Below, one piece after another: positions 1-11,732 of a stretch of 64,000 nt of DNA. Each line of letters begins with the position of its first letter. The first letter of the stretch is position 1. Source of the DNA: Endomychus coccineus. Its lineage: Eukaryota; Arthropoda; Insecta; Coleoptera; Endomychidae. The DNA lies in contig OY294070.1 in NCBI GenBank assembly GCA_958510875.1, positions 116,974,703 through 117,038,702 of the forward strand. Reading direction: 5' to 3'. Position numbers and translations under genes: made by a program. The notes beneath the pieces were generated by a model. That model saw nothing but the letters and a program-made list of their open reading frames with translations, did no database searches and was not told where the DNA came from.

Positions 1-1035
1 GCTCCTGGGGCAGAGTGTCCTCTGGGGCAACGGGGGCATCTGGGGCAGTAAACCAATTTCAACTGTCGAACATCAAAACTTCGTTACCCAAGGGTTTTTG
101 TGGTCGCTGAACACGAATTCAAGGTTCATTTTCAGCTCAGATGCTCCTGGGGCAGAGTGTCCTCTGGGGCAACGTGGGGCATCTGGGGCAGTTACAATTT
201 CAACTGCCGAACATCAAATTTTATCAATAAAAAATCTTCAAACTCGCATTATTAGATGTATGTTTCTTACTTTCTCCGCTAGGTGCGCATGTACCGTAGG
301 AATACTTTCTCGCAATAAAACTTTCCAATGAATAACTCATAAACTACATCGACAATTTTCATTTTCGAAAAACAATTGATCACAAAAACTGGGAATATAG
401 TGAGAGAATATCTCCTGACTCAGCTGAAGTGTATTCAAGTTTTTCTTGTGAAATACGTTTAGCTAAGAGGAAGTTGGGTGCATAACCTTAAAAAGTTAGG
501 AATTAATTATAACGTAAATTTGAAAATAATTATATGTTGTCGTAGAAAAGCATAACATTTCCACTGTTCATTATTGTTCGAGTGAATCTTATGTAACAAG
601 TACATCTGAGCTGAGAACGCACCTTGAATTCGTGTTGAGCGACCACAAAAACCCACAGAGAACAAGGTTTTTAGGTTTGATGTTTGAAATTCGATAATAG
701 TCCGAAGTGCCCCTCATTGCCCCACATTGCCCCACTTTTACCCGGGCACTTGAGTTAACGAACATCATTTAGGTTGTGTTTAAAAATCTCAAAATTGCCA
801 TAAAATACCGAATGATTGAGAAAATTTGAGGATTTGCGCTTTATACTGCAAATATCCCCCCAAGCCCGAAATCGGCCCCAGAATGCAGCGTGACGTTTTG
901 TAAACATCAAATTCGTAATCAGCGACCCCAAAACCTCCTGAGTAACAAATTTTGGCCAATGTTGGTTAATATTTGGTGAGCAACAATACAGTTCCGCAAA
1001 TCGCATTATTTAGATGCATTTTTTTCCGAAATTAC
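1..1035. repeat. Complex tandem and inverted repeat block (GGGGCA-rich)
   Basis: The segment beginning GCTCCTGGGGCAGAGTGTCC at position 1 recurs at 143, a 142-bp direct repeat whose array is cut by the window start. The unit holds short TGGGGCA runs and the motif GGTTTTTGTGGTCGCTGAAC. Inverted versions lie at about 625-655 (GAGCGACCACAAAAACCC) and 920-945 (CAGCGACCCC), and CCCCACATTGCCCCAC at 722-737 mirrors the GGGGCA runs. A further direct repeat pairs about 243-268 with 995-1020 (CGCATTATT-AGATG). No coding potential is convincing. The same GTCGCTGA motif occurs in foldback elements near 17960 and 50700-51700, so this is probably part of a related element. Its outer ends are not resolved. 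Confidence 0.6.
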
Positions 1036-1283
1036 AATTTTATTATTTTTAAATGAAAATTAATATAATTAGTTTTTCTTTAGTTTTCACTACTGTCAGC
1101 ATTTCAATCAACAATTACATACATTTTTATATTTAATAATATAAACGTACTATGGGCGGTACAATCCCTGTAAAGAGTATGAATGTAACCCGATAGTTAT
1201 TATAATAAATATACATTATTTTATTTTCAAAACATATTATTTATTGATAGTTACATCGATGTGAATTAAATAATGTTAAACCA

Positions 1284-1349
1284 CATTGGTCCGAATTGAA
1301 GATGTCTACGGATTGTGGTAGAAGAAAACATCTTCAATTCGGACCAATG
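1284..1349. repeat. Perfect 22-bp inverted repeat hairpin
   Basis: Arms 1284-1305 and 1328-1349 are exact reverse complements over 22 bases, with a 22-base loop (1306-1327). The arm begins CATTGGTCCGAATTGAAGAT. Pairing stops abruptly on both sides, unlike most microRNA precursors, which have longer imperfect stems. No transposon end or coding region is visible around it. Confidence 0.85.
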
Positions 1350-2649
1350 AACAAATAATCTAAAAGGAAACGCAAAATGTAAAAACGAGTAGTTGCGCAA
1401 GCGGCAGTATACATAATACCTAATATATATAGCTACAGCGTGACGGCACATGACGGACTCATGGTTCTACCCCCCATCTGAAATAGCTCAACGCGCCTAA
1501 AGAAGTTTTCACTTCAACAAGTATTAAAGGTTTGATTCTCCCTAATTTAATGAACAAATGTAACTATTCTTTCTCTAATACCGTAGCCCCTTCAAACTAA
1601 TATAATAGACAGAGAAGGCTTCCGCTAATGTTGTGTAGGGGTTTGTTATAGTAACGGTGATAGTTTCAAAATGCCCTGGAAAAATTCGGATGCTTCTATA
1701 CTTCACAGACTAACGAGTTTCATATAGTAGCGAAATAGTTGGTATGAATTTTCGCCTTAAAGTATTTTCCCTGAAAAAATGCACTATCTCTTTGATTGAG
1801 CCAACTGCATTTTTGATTTGGTTAAGATAAGTGACCGGCACAATGAAACAATATTGGTAAAAGTAACAACTGTTGGAGTCACAGCGATTTTGTACGAACT
1901 CATAAACGTCCAGCGTAAGGGTATAATTAATAATATAATACTTATGTATAATATAATAAGTCCCAGACAAAATAGTTCACAATATCTGGAATGAAATGAT
2001 TACGATGCAATGATGATATCATAATTCAAACTGACCCGATCACGCTATAAAGGATGCCATGCCAATGAATATTGCGTTTTGTCGGCAACATGTCTCTTTC
2101 AGAAGGAATATACAGTTCATTGTAATGACGTCGCGACGTATTGGTGGAAATTCGGTTGGTCTATTATTCTATCTTGTATTGAGTATGCGGTAGAAAATGA
2201 AGAATAATCTAACAAGTAACATAGCCTACGCTATGTAGTTAATGTGTATTGACATTCTTCTCATCGCTCTTCTTTCTTGAACCGTACGCCACAATGACAG
2301 AACAGAGAGTTGAAGCGCCCGTTGTTGCACTGTCTCCACCATAAGATTCTGTGAGTTGGAGGAAGGTAACACTATAGGAGAAAGGTAGCTTACTTCGTTG
2401 CGTAAAGCAGTAAAATGTTGGGATAAAACTCCTGTATTTTATTCTGCTGGGGTGCGGTGTGAATAATACAGCTGCGCTGCTCAGAAAAAATTACACATAT
2501 GAAAATAACTTTTAAGTAATTAATCAAAGTAGACTGATGATGAAGACGCAATAAGCCACAACTAGCCAAGAAGAATGTGAAGAGCTGGTTTTGTATAAAA
2601 ATTCTTCTCAGGACTATAATTCGGTTCTAAGTAAGTTCTTCACAATTCT
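1350..2649. other. No recognisable gene
   Basis: AT-rich sequence. Open frames are short, and none resembles a known family or has convincing exon structure. No inverted-repeat element with both ends was found here. Confidence 0.5.
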
Positions 2650-2735
2650 CCGAAAGCAGCTCTTCGAAAAGCAATTTTCCGAAAAAACATTTTTCCGAAG
2701 AACAGTTCTCTGAAGATAAAATTCTGAAATGAAAC
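2650..2735. repeat. Short degenerate minisatellite (TTCCGAA-type)
   Basis: A run of about five imperfect units of 15-17 bases, each built on TTCTCCGAA or TTTTCCGAA followed by a variable A-rich tail. It lies just upstream of the MULE remnant. Function unknown. Confidence 0.55.
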
Positions 2736-2904
2736 ATTCAGGTAAAACGCACTGTTGAGGGCAATGTCTTCTCAGGTGAGTATTAATACTAATTTATGGA
2801 AATACCTTTGTCTCTCAAGTGGATTATCTACCCCTATGACAATGAGTAATCAATGCCGGCTAGATATATAAAACTGGCTTTCCAAATATTGGTATCCTCA
2901 TAGT

Positions 2905-4390
2905 ATCCCTGTGAGACACACAGTTGACATCGATAAGCTGAAGATGGAGTTTGTATCAAGCGAAAAAGGCATTGGTTCTCGACGGATACCCATCTGTGAA
3001 GGACAAACAAGTGGATACAAGGACCTATTCGGAGTGCGAATAATTAGAAACCGGGAAGGTGAGTTGCAGAGGTCAAGCTATTACCGACGTAGGACAGTTA
3101 TACAAGAAAACTGGGGAGCATAATCACGCTGCAAACGCTGCAAGTGTAGAAGTATCAAAACTAATGGAGCGGATACAAGCCACAACAGCCACTTGAAGAG
3201 ATACTCCACACAATATTATGTCTTCATTGTCTGACACGGTCAGCAGCAGTTTTGCAAGACAAATTCCATCCGTTAGTTGCATGAAGAGGAAAATAATGAA
3301 CGGTATGAAAAAGGAACGACGCTGAAGTAGTTTTGCCCCAATCAAGAATGAACATAATTCTACCCGAGTTATATACACAACTGATGGATGGCGAAAATTC
3401 TTTGATGGCTATCTCTGGGCCTATTGATTACCGAATATTGATTTTTGCAACTGCATAGTTCCAAAGGATATTGGAAAGGTGAACCAACTGACTTATGAAT
3501 GGAACCTTCAAAAGAGTACCTCATCTGTTCGCCAAATTGTGTACAGTTCATGAATTGAAGGAAAACATTTCAATTCTCCTGATCTATGCCCTATTACCGG
3601 ACAAGACTAAACAATCTTACCCATATTATATAACAGATAATGGAATGATGATGTCCGAACAACAGACCCTCCAGCATAATGATTGACTTTGAAAAGCAGC
3701 GTTCAAGGCATCGACTATAAAGGTTATGGAAAGTTTGGTTCGTGGATGCTTCTTTCTTTTTTGCCAGTGTCTCTACAGAAAATTACAGCAAGAGGGAAAA
3801 TTATGACACAGATGCAGACTATGCTCTAAAAATGAGATTGTTAAACGCTTTAACCTTTGTGCTGTTATAATATCTAGAAGAAGCATTTCAGTTGCTGGTG
3901 GATAGTAACACACCAGAATGTCATTGACTATTTCGAGGATACCTGGATAGGATGACCCACGAGACGAGATGCACTATTTCCACAAACTATGTGAAATTGT
4001 TATGATACTGTTCTCAGTAGCTTGCCCAAAAGAAATAATGCTGTGGAAGGTTAGCATACAAGTTTCAATGCCCAATTATCGGTTATAAATATAGATGATT
4101 TTGAACGAGGCGCAATTTTAAATTTCATTTTTGATATATACCTAAACAGGGAACATGTAACATTAAACAAAATGAAGGAACTTTTGGGAAGTGAAATATG
4201 ATGGTCCTCTAGCAGATTCCATTCCTGGTGCAAAAATGTTGTTTTCTTATAAAGAACAAAGAATGTCTATCATTGAGTTATACAATCGAATCATGTCAAA
4301 TGAAGTTAATTTTGGAATATTCAACAGAACTATATGAATCTTAGAGCAAATTTAAAAATATTATGCAACACGACAATATCATATAGTGAA
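2905..4390 (+). pseudogene. MULE-type transposase remnant (FLYWCH-linked family)
   Basis: Read across several frames, the segment matches the order of insect MULE-like transposases often linked to a FLYWCH zinc finger. A HNHAANAASVEVSKLM stretch lies near 3119-3165. GTFKRVPHLFAKLC (3498-3540) and LIYALLPDK (3580-3606) follow. MIDFEK lies near 3678, RGCFF near 3745, DYFEDTWIG near 3930 and NNAVEG near 4034. These are typical landmarks of the MULE DDE domain. Multiple frameshifts and stops break the frame, so no functional transposase can be made. No terminal inverted repeats were found. Family assignment rests on remembered motif order and is fairly secure. The N-terminal FLYWCH part is only loosely visible. 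Confidence 0.75.
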
Positions 4391-5162
4391 CATCAACTGT
4401 TTTATCCCCATTCGAAACTTTCAGGCTTTCAACATGTCTGTGGGAATCTCGTGATAACATCCATTAATCGAAAATAAATATTGAACGTGAAATCGTTGCT
4501 GAAAGAAAACCAGATACCGAATAGCCGTGGTGGAAAATACAAGTTAAGCAGTTCGCTCGTGGTCTTTCTTTCATTTGAATATCTCACTTGTTTCAGAATC
4601 CGTTTTTGTCTCTTATTCTTGAATCTATCACAATTCCGCGTGCGTTTTATCAGAATAACTCTAACAAATTACACCCAGGTGGCGCTACGACATGATCCAT
4701 GAAGCATTTTAACACAACTCAAAACTGATGCGGTTTTTGTAAATCGGTAAATCATAAATTATGTTGTGACATTTATGTGTAAGTGTTTTATTTATATGAT
4801 AGCAGGTTCCCATTCAGGTTATAATTCAACTGGCAAATAATCCTTTATAATACCATTATAGGTCAAATTATATCGGACAATTTTTGAAAGTTATAATTTT
4901 CTGAAAATATTCGTGAGAGAAAAGAAGGTCCTGATACAATTCGATCTCGAGTGGTATCGATTAAGAAAATTTCGAAACAAAATGGGTTTACAATAGAAAA
5001 ATGCTATTTAAAATGTTTATTGTGTTCACTTCGTAGTAGTTAAATGTGCTTGAATATAGAAGGCTTCGAATTACCTTAAATGTAAAATTCTAATGCCAAG
5101 AAATCTAAGGCAACTGCTTGAAGAAAATTTACTGACATTTGCACTATGGATAAGATCATCCT
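4391..5162. other. No recognisable gene
   Basis: AT-rich sequence with only short unrelated open frames. No TIR or retroelement motif was recognised. Confidence 0.5.
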
Positions 5163-5545
5163 TCTCCACTAAAAATGGTGGTGAAGTACTGGGGACCTTT
5201 CAGCTACCAAGTAGTCATCTTCAGAATAAACAAATAAGAAATCAAAGTAGTTTATTGAGTTTCCGACTTCGACAAATCCGGGATTCACAAAATCGATTGT
5301 GAGTCGTGATCAAAATGCTATGTGAGTCAAACTGAAACGAACATTTTAACTCGGTATAAAGAACATTAAGCTCATATAAAGAAAAATAATGGTTGAAAAT
5401 CTGCGTTAGGCGAACATATTTTGAATACAAGTCACACCATTTGTCAAGAAAATACAGTGGGGGCAAATATCTAATTAATTTAGGAGGGATGCAAATGTAT
5501 AAGCGAAACAACAATTTATTAAACTCCGATTTATCTCCTGTTGAT
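5163..5545. repeat. Penelope family 2 terminal fragment with inverted head
   Basis: Two blocks match the copy at 20130-20510 but in rearranged orientation. Block 5163-5232 runs in the same direction as 20140-20215 and carries the hammerhead-like core on the minus strand (CTGAAGA, then a hairpin, then GAAAGG). Block 5253-5545 is the reverse complement of about 20270-20505, including the shared GGATTCACAAAATCGAT near 5280. A short inverted piece at one end is a known habit of Penelope-like insertions. No long coding region is preserved. An in-frame stretch at 5393-5620 (75 residues) has no recognised function. Confidence 0.6.
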
Positions 5546-5634
5546 GATAACACCTTGTTTGCATTATCAACCCCAGATGAAGAGGAAGGGAAAACTCTCT
5601 ATATGTTAACTGATGACTAAAAACTAAAATAATC

Positions 5635-6075
5635 CCTGGGCCTGGTATTCACTCGAAACGTCTAAGCCTTTCCCTGAAAATACTCTTAGGGAAATACGCA
5701 ACAGTACTCCAATCGGAAATCAGTGCTATCAACCATGGAGCAAAAATTTTTTTAGGATAATAATGTAATACTAGCAATAGTCAGGAACAAGATCACTTCC
5801 AAACTAGTATTTGAAAGCCACAATAGTCTGAGCCGAGCAGCAAATACCAACAACATTAAACTGCATTGGATAAAGGACCACCACATAATAGGAAGCAATT
5901 ACAAGGCAGACGAGCTGCTCCTTCAAGGATCTGCCATGGGGAATTCCCGAGGAGGCACCGTCTAGAAAATACCTCAATTCCATTTTACAGGATAACACTC
6001 GCAAAGGACTCAACGATGGGATAAGACCGAAGGCTGCTGATCGACCAAGGAAGTGATAAACCTTTTCCAAAACAG
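5635..6075 (+). pseudogene. LINE RNase H domain fragment
   Basis: Conceptual translation in shifting frames gives LGKYATVLQSEISAI (near 5690-5735), then ESHNSLSRAANTNNIKLHWI (5813-5872), then GSNYKADELLLQGSAMG (5892-5942). This is the order of the RNase H domain found in I- and Jockey-type LINEs: a catalytic Glu in the QSEI segment, then an HW-(I/V)-(K/P)-x-H segment, then N-x-x-ADELA. Frames are interrupted, and the RT and endonuclease are absent. The fragment sits directly after the Penelope piece and is probably an old 5'-truncated insertion. Confidence 0.65.
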
Positions 6076-6392
6076 CCGAATAATTACTATATATTATTGG
6101 TCTTGCTGAAAAATTGAGTAATATAGTAAAACCTCATGCCCTGAATACATGCCATGAGAGTTATTTAAAGCAGAAAACTGTTTCTACAAAAAAAACGTCA
6201 TACCTTTTTCTTTCAAAAACATAATCCTGCATCCCTTGTAAAGATTGCGAGGGAGTATACATCGACCAATCTTCCCAATACATCGATCAAAGATTGAATG
6301 GACATACATATACAAGGAATGCAGCCACTTCACCCAATAAACATACGAATGACGCATCAGCCACTTCACTCAATATTCACATAAACATATAA
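6076..6392. other. No recognisable gene
   Basis: AT-rich spacer. It contains a small imperfect direct repeat (CAGCCACTTCACCCAATA at 6321 and a near copy at 6358). Nothing else was seen. Confidence 0.45.
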
Positions 6393-7785
6393 TAGTCGGG
6401 TCGGTCAAATTAGACGAAAAAAGTATAAAAGCTGGGAAAATTTGCGGGAAACTCCGATCGACTCCGGGTTTTTTGCAAAATGTTCCTGAACGAATTTACA
6501 ACATTCACGAGAAAAAAATTATATGTGCTTTTCCTTTTTTCAATATATTGGCCAGTTATTGGCCAATAATGATGAACAAAACGAGGAAATTTTGCAATTT
6601 TCAGCGAAAATGGCTAGAAAATTGTACTCGGGGGTTTTCGAGGTAGCTGATCACGATGCCGAAGTCGGATTTTCCTTTTTTCGATTTATTGCTCAGTTAT
6701 TGACCAATGTTGATGGACAAAACGCGGAAATTTTGCAATTTTCAACGAAAATGGTCAGTAAACTGTACTCGGGGTTTTTGAGGTGACAGGTAGACGATTT
6801 ATATGAGACTGATTTTGTAAACGTTGCAAATGTAGATTACAATTTTTGTACTGATTCTAATTTCAATGATGAAATTGAGGAAAATGATGATGAAGATGAA
6901 AATCAGAAAGCGAATAATTGATTTAAATGGTTAGTCATATGGAAAAATCATTTGTAAAATATTGTAAATATAGTAATAAAAAATAATATTCTGTTTATTG
7001 CAAAATTATGTATATATATTTTTTAGGTTACTTATCATTTAGTTAAATATTAGTAAAAAATTAGTTTGAAATTTTTTACGTATCTGTTTATGTTATTCCT
7101 TCTATATTACAAAATGTGTTTGTTTTTGATTATTTGCCAGTCCTTGATAAAAAATTATTCTTACAGATCAATCATTTATGAGTATAGTATCCAAGTTTTT
7201 CCAAGTCATCAAATATACTGATAAAAGCATCATATATAAAAATTCTCGGGAAATAGGTCCTATTTCCCGAGAATTTTTATATATAATTCATACTGGGTCA
7301 AGAATCTTATTATGATAAAAGCATCGAAATAGTAAGATTACAAAATTTTTTTAATAATATTTAACAGCGAATATTGAATCATATTTTCACGACAATGTAG
7401 CCAAGTTGTTGGTAATATTCTCAAATCCAGAACCATTATTAGCAACACCGGAAATTCATATAACAATTGGCAAATTGAATTTTTTTCCTACATAATTTCA
7501 ACCATACATACATACTACTTCATTATAATAAAATTATTGAATCTAGATCGTAATCACCGACCTCGAAAACCAACGAGTACAGTTTTCTAGCCATTTTCGT
7601 TGAAAATCGCAAAATTTCCGCGTTTTGTTCATCAACATTGGCCAATAACTGCCCAATAAATTAAAAAATGGAAAAGCACATATTATTTTTTTTTTTCGGG
7701 AATGTTGTAAATCCGTGCAGGAACATTTTCCAAAAAACTCGGAGACGATCGGAGTTCCCCGCTTTTTTGCTAATATGACTCGACT
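6393..7785. mobile_element. Foldback element, AGTCG-ended, with duplicated left arm
   Basis: The left arm from 6393 (AGTCGGGTCGGTCAAATTAG) to about 6790 is the inverted, imperfect copy of the right arm at about 7550-7785, which ends ...CTAATATGACTCGACT. Shared landmarks are TCCGATCG, AAAATGTTCCTG, a TTGGCCA-ATAA segment and GTACTCG. The left arm contains an internal direct duplication: about 6523-6645 repeats at about 6660-6784. The arm also holds GTAGCTGATCACGATGCC, related to the GGGGTCGCTGATCAC motif of other foldbacks in this window. The middle (6790-7540) is AT-rich and holds an 81-bp Penelope-derived insertion. No transposase is encoded, so it is presumably non-autonomous. Confidence 0.7.
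7232..7312. mobile_element. 81-bp Penelope-derived insertion, palindromic, with 13-bp target duplication
   Basis: Bases 7232-7257 and 7259-7284 are perfect reverse complements (26 bp each) around a single T. The core TTCTCGGGAAATAGG also occurs once in the Penelope family 1 end at 11733 and, inverted, near 49205, where the downstream GGGTCAAGAATC is shared as well. The insertion is bracketed by the identical 13-mer TGATAAAAGCATC at 7219-7231 and 7313-7325, which looks like a target-site duplication. It encodes nothing. A short inverted, 5'-truncated Penelope insertion explains all these features. Confidence 0.75.
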
Positions 7786-8479
7786 ATAAATGAAGCATAC
7801 CATTCATTTGACTGCGAAAATACAGAAATCTGAATATTGAAGGGAATGATGATAATGAACGTTTGATATTAGAGAGTATCCAAATCAATAAAATCCCTTG
7901 TGTTATTTTAAAAAATGATTCCCAGCCTTCAAAACTTTATAATAGTCTGATTCAAACAACCAAATTCAAATATTTTGAATTTTCACTTACTCTTGTCTAT
8001 TTAATGTAACCTCAAAAGATATGTATTATCCAACATTGAGACATTTCTTACAAAGCTTTCAAATTAACTTTCCATAGAATTATTTCAAGCTTGATATTTA
8101 GTAACATATAAAAACATGAAATGTAACACATAGCATAGCTAGTTCTGTATAATTATCGTACTTATTTGAACATATAAAATAATAGAACAATTTGAAAATA
8201 GACCATATGCTCCATTAACATTTTCTTATAATACACTTTCACACACTACTGATCCAATATTTTCTACAGTTTAAATTGGATTTTGAAACACAAGTCGGCT
8301 GCAGACGCATTTCTTCAATCATAGTATCTATTCTCTTCTAAATTACATGGAAACACTAATTAACATCAATCGTCAACGTAAGCGTGAGATAATGCTATAC
8401 GATGTTGATACTTCATTCAATTTATTTCAGTTGATATTAATATTATTAATGATGTAAAGGGCTACCGTAGGGTTCCTTC
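7786..8479. other. No recognisable gene
   Basis: AT-rich spacer with no domain or paired inverted repeat recognised. Confidence 0.45.
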
Positions 8480-9085
8480 ATGCCTAGGCTGAGGTTCTCA
8501 CTCGAGAGTGTTCACCAAGTACCCTATCTGACATCCAGTCGAAACTGGGAGTATCCGGACTATCCGTGATTACTGCTGAAGAAGCACGTCACAAACGGAA
8601 AATAAGCTCTTGCTGCGCTGAGTGGCAACAAAAACACGCTCACCAACTTTAACGTAGACAGAAGCAGTCACACAAAGCTCTAATTCTTCAGCCTTTCGAA
8701 TAAGGAGCAACGAAATAACCGATGAGCTTGCAAAACGGGGGGCTGAAGAATCACTAATAAGGCATCTCGGAGAGTGGAAGCAAAGAAGCGTTCCACTGCT
8801 AGGTCCGATGACAACACCGGACAGAGCACTGATTGAACTGTACATCAGGGATGGTTGAAGCCACACTCTGAGAGCTCTTAGGTTGAATCGAGGTTAGTGA
8901 AAGATGCGGAGACGCACTGGCAAAGTTCAACTCATCTGGGTCCTAGGACAAAGTGAACTCTATGGAAATGAAGCGACCGACACCCTGGCCAGGCGAGAGT
9001 CGTCTTTCCTTGTGATCGCGAAAATTTTGAATGCTGATTCAATTTTGATTTCAAGGAGTTTAGACAAAAATTGGCCGAAAAAGTA
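8480..9085 (+). pseudogene. LINE RNase H and C-terminal fragments
   Basis: Two pieces of an RNase H-bearing LINE lie side by side. Around 8704-8860 the translation reads NEITDELAKRGAEESLIRHL, followed by a PLLGPMTTPDRALIELYIRD segment. Around 8920-8995 it reads VQLIWVLGQSELYGNEATDT, followed by LARRESS. Both match the last RNase H helices of I/Jockey-type elements (W-V-x-G-H-S-x-x-x-GNE-x-AD-x-LA), with the catalytic His replaced by Gln in the second. The two pieces overlap in domain content, so they come from different copies or from a duplication. Stops separate the pieces. Confidence 0.7.
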
Positions 9086-9194
9086 GAAATGTGCCCATTG
9101 CACATCCGCATGTTTGTTTATAGTAATTTCTGTTAAAAGTGAAATAATTTTGCTCCATACATGAAGAAGTAAGGATCACGTATTTTATGCAGTT

Positions 9195-9390
9195 TCTATC
9201 GGGATATTAATATTTGAAAGCCATTTCTTCAGAACGTTCATCAACTCGAGGATTGGGGTATTTGTAAATAGTGACACAGCTTCCGATGAAACTAGAGTTT
9301 CGAATCTTCCAATTTTGCAATAAGTTCCAAAGAACTTTTCACAGACAAACTTGGTGCAGCTTGGAAGGTGCTAAATTATCAATTATCATC
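9195..9390 (-). pseudogene. Penelope-like reverse transcriptase motif-A fragment
   Basis: On the minus strand, 9300 down to about 9200 reads TLVSSEAVSLFTNTPILELM, followed by NVLKKWLSNINI. This corresponds to RT motif A of Penelope-like elements, normally S-F-D-V-V-S-L-F-T-N. The catalytic Asp and its neighbours have changed (SSEAVS), so the enzyme would be dead. Upstream of it the KFVCEKFFGTYCKIG stretch is out of frame. No other RT motifs follow, so this is a small isolated fragment, possibly of family 2. Confidence 0.55.
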
Positions 9391-10241
9391 AATTTTTTAT
9401 AAACAAATAAACTGTCGAAACGTCAAAACTGAGTTTTATTTCATTTATATTCATAGTATAGAACTAAAAAAAAATATTTGTATCTATATTTATGTACATT
9501 TCATCCTCTTTTGTTTTGATAAGAGAACACCTACTACAATTAACCGATTAACCGGACGTTGTCACACCATCTTACGTATTCTTGCACATTATAAGTGTTT
9601 AATAAAAGCAGCAATTTTCGCTGGTTGAATAAAAAGACCGTAAATAAAGGAGTTAGATGTGATCGCATCGGTTGATATCGGACAAGGTAATTGAGTAATG
9701 TGTGAGACACGACAGGCGTGTGACCCTACAGGGCACAAGTATAAGTGTTGTAGTTGGGTGGAAGTTCACAGACCACTTGATCGCTATTAGATATCAACTC
9801 TAGTTCAATGATCACAACTAATTATCTATTGTAGACTCCGACTAAAGGGATAAATGCCGTAAACGTAAAGCCATTCTCCTCATATCGTCCGTGTTATTGA
9901 CGTGTGATTTCCTGATTCTTCCAGGTGGTCTCTCCGATTTCAATTCCTCGGAATTGAAATGAGTCATATTACGAGAAATCAGTATCTGGGAATAATGAAT
10001 CTAATATCAACGTGTTCTATGCAATGAAAGGACACAGGAAGTTTATATTTTTGCTATTGTTTCCTTGTTACTGCTTCGACGTCACCATGACGTGTGTGTA
10101 AAATATGAATTGGTTAAAATGATGAGAAATGTCCTAAATTTTCGGTAAACAACTTGTCAATCATGAAATGTATGTCTCTATTTGTGTGTTCCCATTATTT
10201 GTTGTGAACGATTTGATGAGCATTTTCAAATTTGGTATATA
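9391..10241. other. No recognisable gene
   Basis: Open frames here have no recognised domain. There are no paired repeats apart from the beginning of the next element. Confidence 0.45.
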
Positions 10242-11105
10242 TCGAAATATCAAAAATTATCTTGGTCAAGGGTGGTTGTGAATTTAAAACATGTGCCTTA
10301 CTTTACGTTTGAAATAATTATGTCACTGTCACACTGACATCATCAATAACCTACAAATTTCATACCTATTTGGTGGTAATGAACTACAAAAACTGTTTTG
10401 AAATAGTTAATTTTCCGTAAATCGAATGACGTTTACGTGAGAAGCCCGTAGTAGCGAGTTGGAAGAGTGCAAACTGGTTGTACCTAATACGGCTTTACGA
10501 CGACTTTTCGCGTGCCGTTTTCGCTCCATGTAGTTAGATTTAGTATCGGACCGTGCCCGACGGCCCTTCTTTTTTCGATAAATGTCCATTAAATAGGAAA
10601 ATTTAATTAAAACAGTTTGAGCTATTCTCAGATCTCAGCTACGCGCGTCTAACGTCCGACGTACCAAAGGGGAATTTTCTCGCTACTAAAATATACACGA
10701 AGCGAGTAAAAGCTAGCGGCCCATATCCAAAAACACTTTATTACAACTGGCGCCGGTCGCACCGGGCAAGAAATGGCCCCAAATTAACAAGACCGAGGTA
10801 AAATATATAAACTCTAACTTACGCGCAGCTAGCTCCTCGAGGCATATGTCGAAATGATTTCGTTCGTAGCTAATTACATAGGACGTCTGGCGTTCATGCA
10901 ATTATGTTTTTAGATAATTCGAACCTTCTAATTGAGTCCAAAGCGCTGAAGACTTCTGTGTGTTACAATATTCGTATAAAATTGCCAAATTTCGCACTTT
11001 TAGAAACTTCAATTTAATTATGACATAATTATTTCAAACGTAAAGTAAGACACACGTTTTAGATTCCACAACCACCCTTGACCAAGATAATTTCTGATAT
11101 TTCGG
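10242..11105. mobile_element. Inverted-repeat DNA element, CCGGGATATC family, copy 1
   Basis: The left repeat 10242-10390 and right repeat 11018-11105 are imperfect inverted copies that share ATCTTGGTCAAGGGTGGTTG and TTTGAAATAATTATGTCA. TA dinucleotides flank both ends (10240-10241 and 11106-11107). The same ends occur at 50301 and at 52021-52592. The 0.63-kb interior has slightly higher GC and short open frames with no recognised function. No transposase is visible, so the autonomous relative is unknown. The TA target suggests an ITm-type mobiliser, by inference only. Confidence 0.7.
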
Positions 11106-11362
11106 TACAATTCAGCCAAAAAACGTTTCGTTCGAAATGATTCTGTGCCATATTGAGTTAGGGGAAATCTATTTTTCGAAAATGCGGATGGAATTGCTTG
11201 TGAATTTTAGGATATGATAATGAACAATAGAAACAATTTATTAACTTAGGTACATATTCGTGCAATAAAAATTACAATATTCTTCAATATTTTTCAATTG
11301 TGTTAGCTTCTACGCTGGAAACGTGATTGGTGGTTCTCAGTCTCTATTTATATTAAACTCAT

Positions 11363-11639
11363 AGTCGAGGAAATAAAGCATAAAATTGGGGCAAACCTGG
11401 AATTTTTGAACGAGTGAACGGATTGTGATGTAATTGAGCTCATTCGATTTGGGAAGTCAAGTCAAAAAAATGTGGGATTTTGGATTTTCTTGTTGCTTGG
11501 ACACGCCTGACAATACGCGATTCGACCTGTGAGAGCTATTGTACATTGAACCTTTCTCCACCAATATACAGTAGTGCCAAGGTGTATCCATTCAGGCCCA
11601 CCATATCGCTCTAGCTCCTAGACTATTATTTCCTCGACT
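11363..11639. mobile_element. Small MITE, AGTCGAGGAAATA ends
   Basis: Begins AGTCGAGGAAATAAAGCA at 11363 and ends TTATTTCCTCGACT at 11639. Only about 13 bp pair, but the outer sequence matches the ends of the foldbacks at 17503 and 50471. The interior (GC-neutral, no coding potential) is unrelated to theirs. Confidence 0.55.
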
Positions 11640-11732
11640 ATTACAACTATTGCTGCTCATTCTACCACGTTCTTATCAACTATATTTTGGTGACAATTGT
11701 ATCGCCACATACCTACATATTATTATACATAA

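Noticed and set aside
1..740. CRISPR-like array
   Set aside because: The repeats are long (142 bp), imperfect, few and in eukaryotic transposon context. There are no spacers and no cas genes.
2521..2560. CTGATGATGAAGACG as another hammerhead core
   Set aside because: No hairpin II or GAAA box follows at the right spacing.
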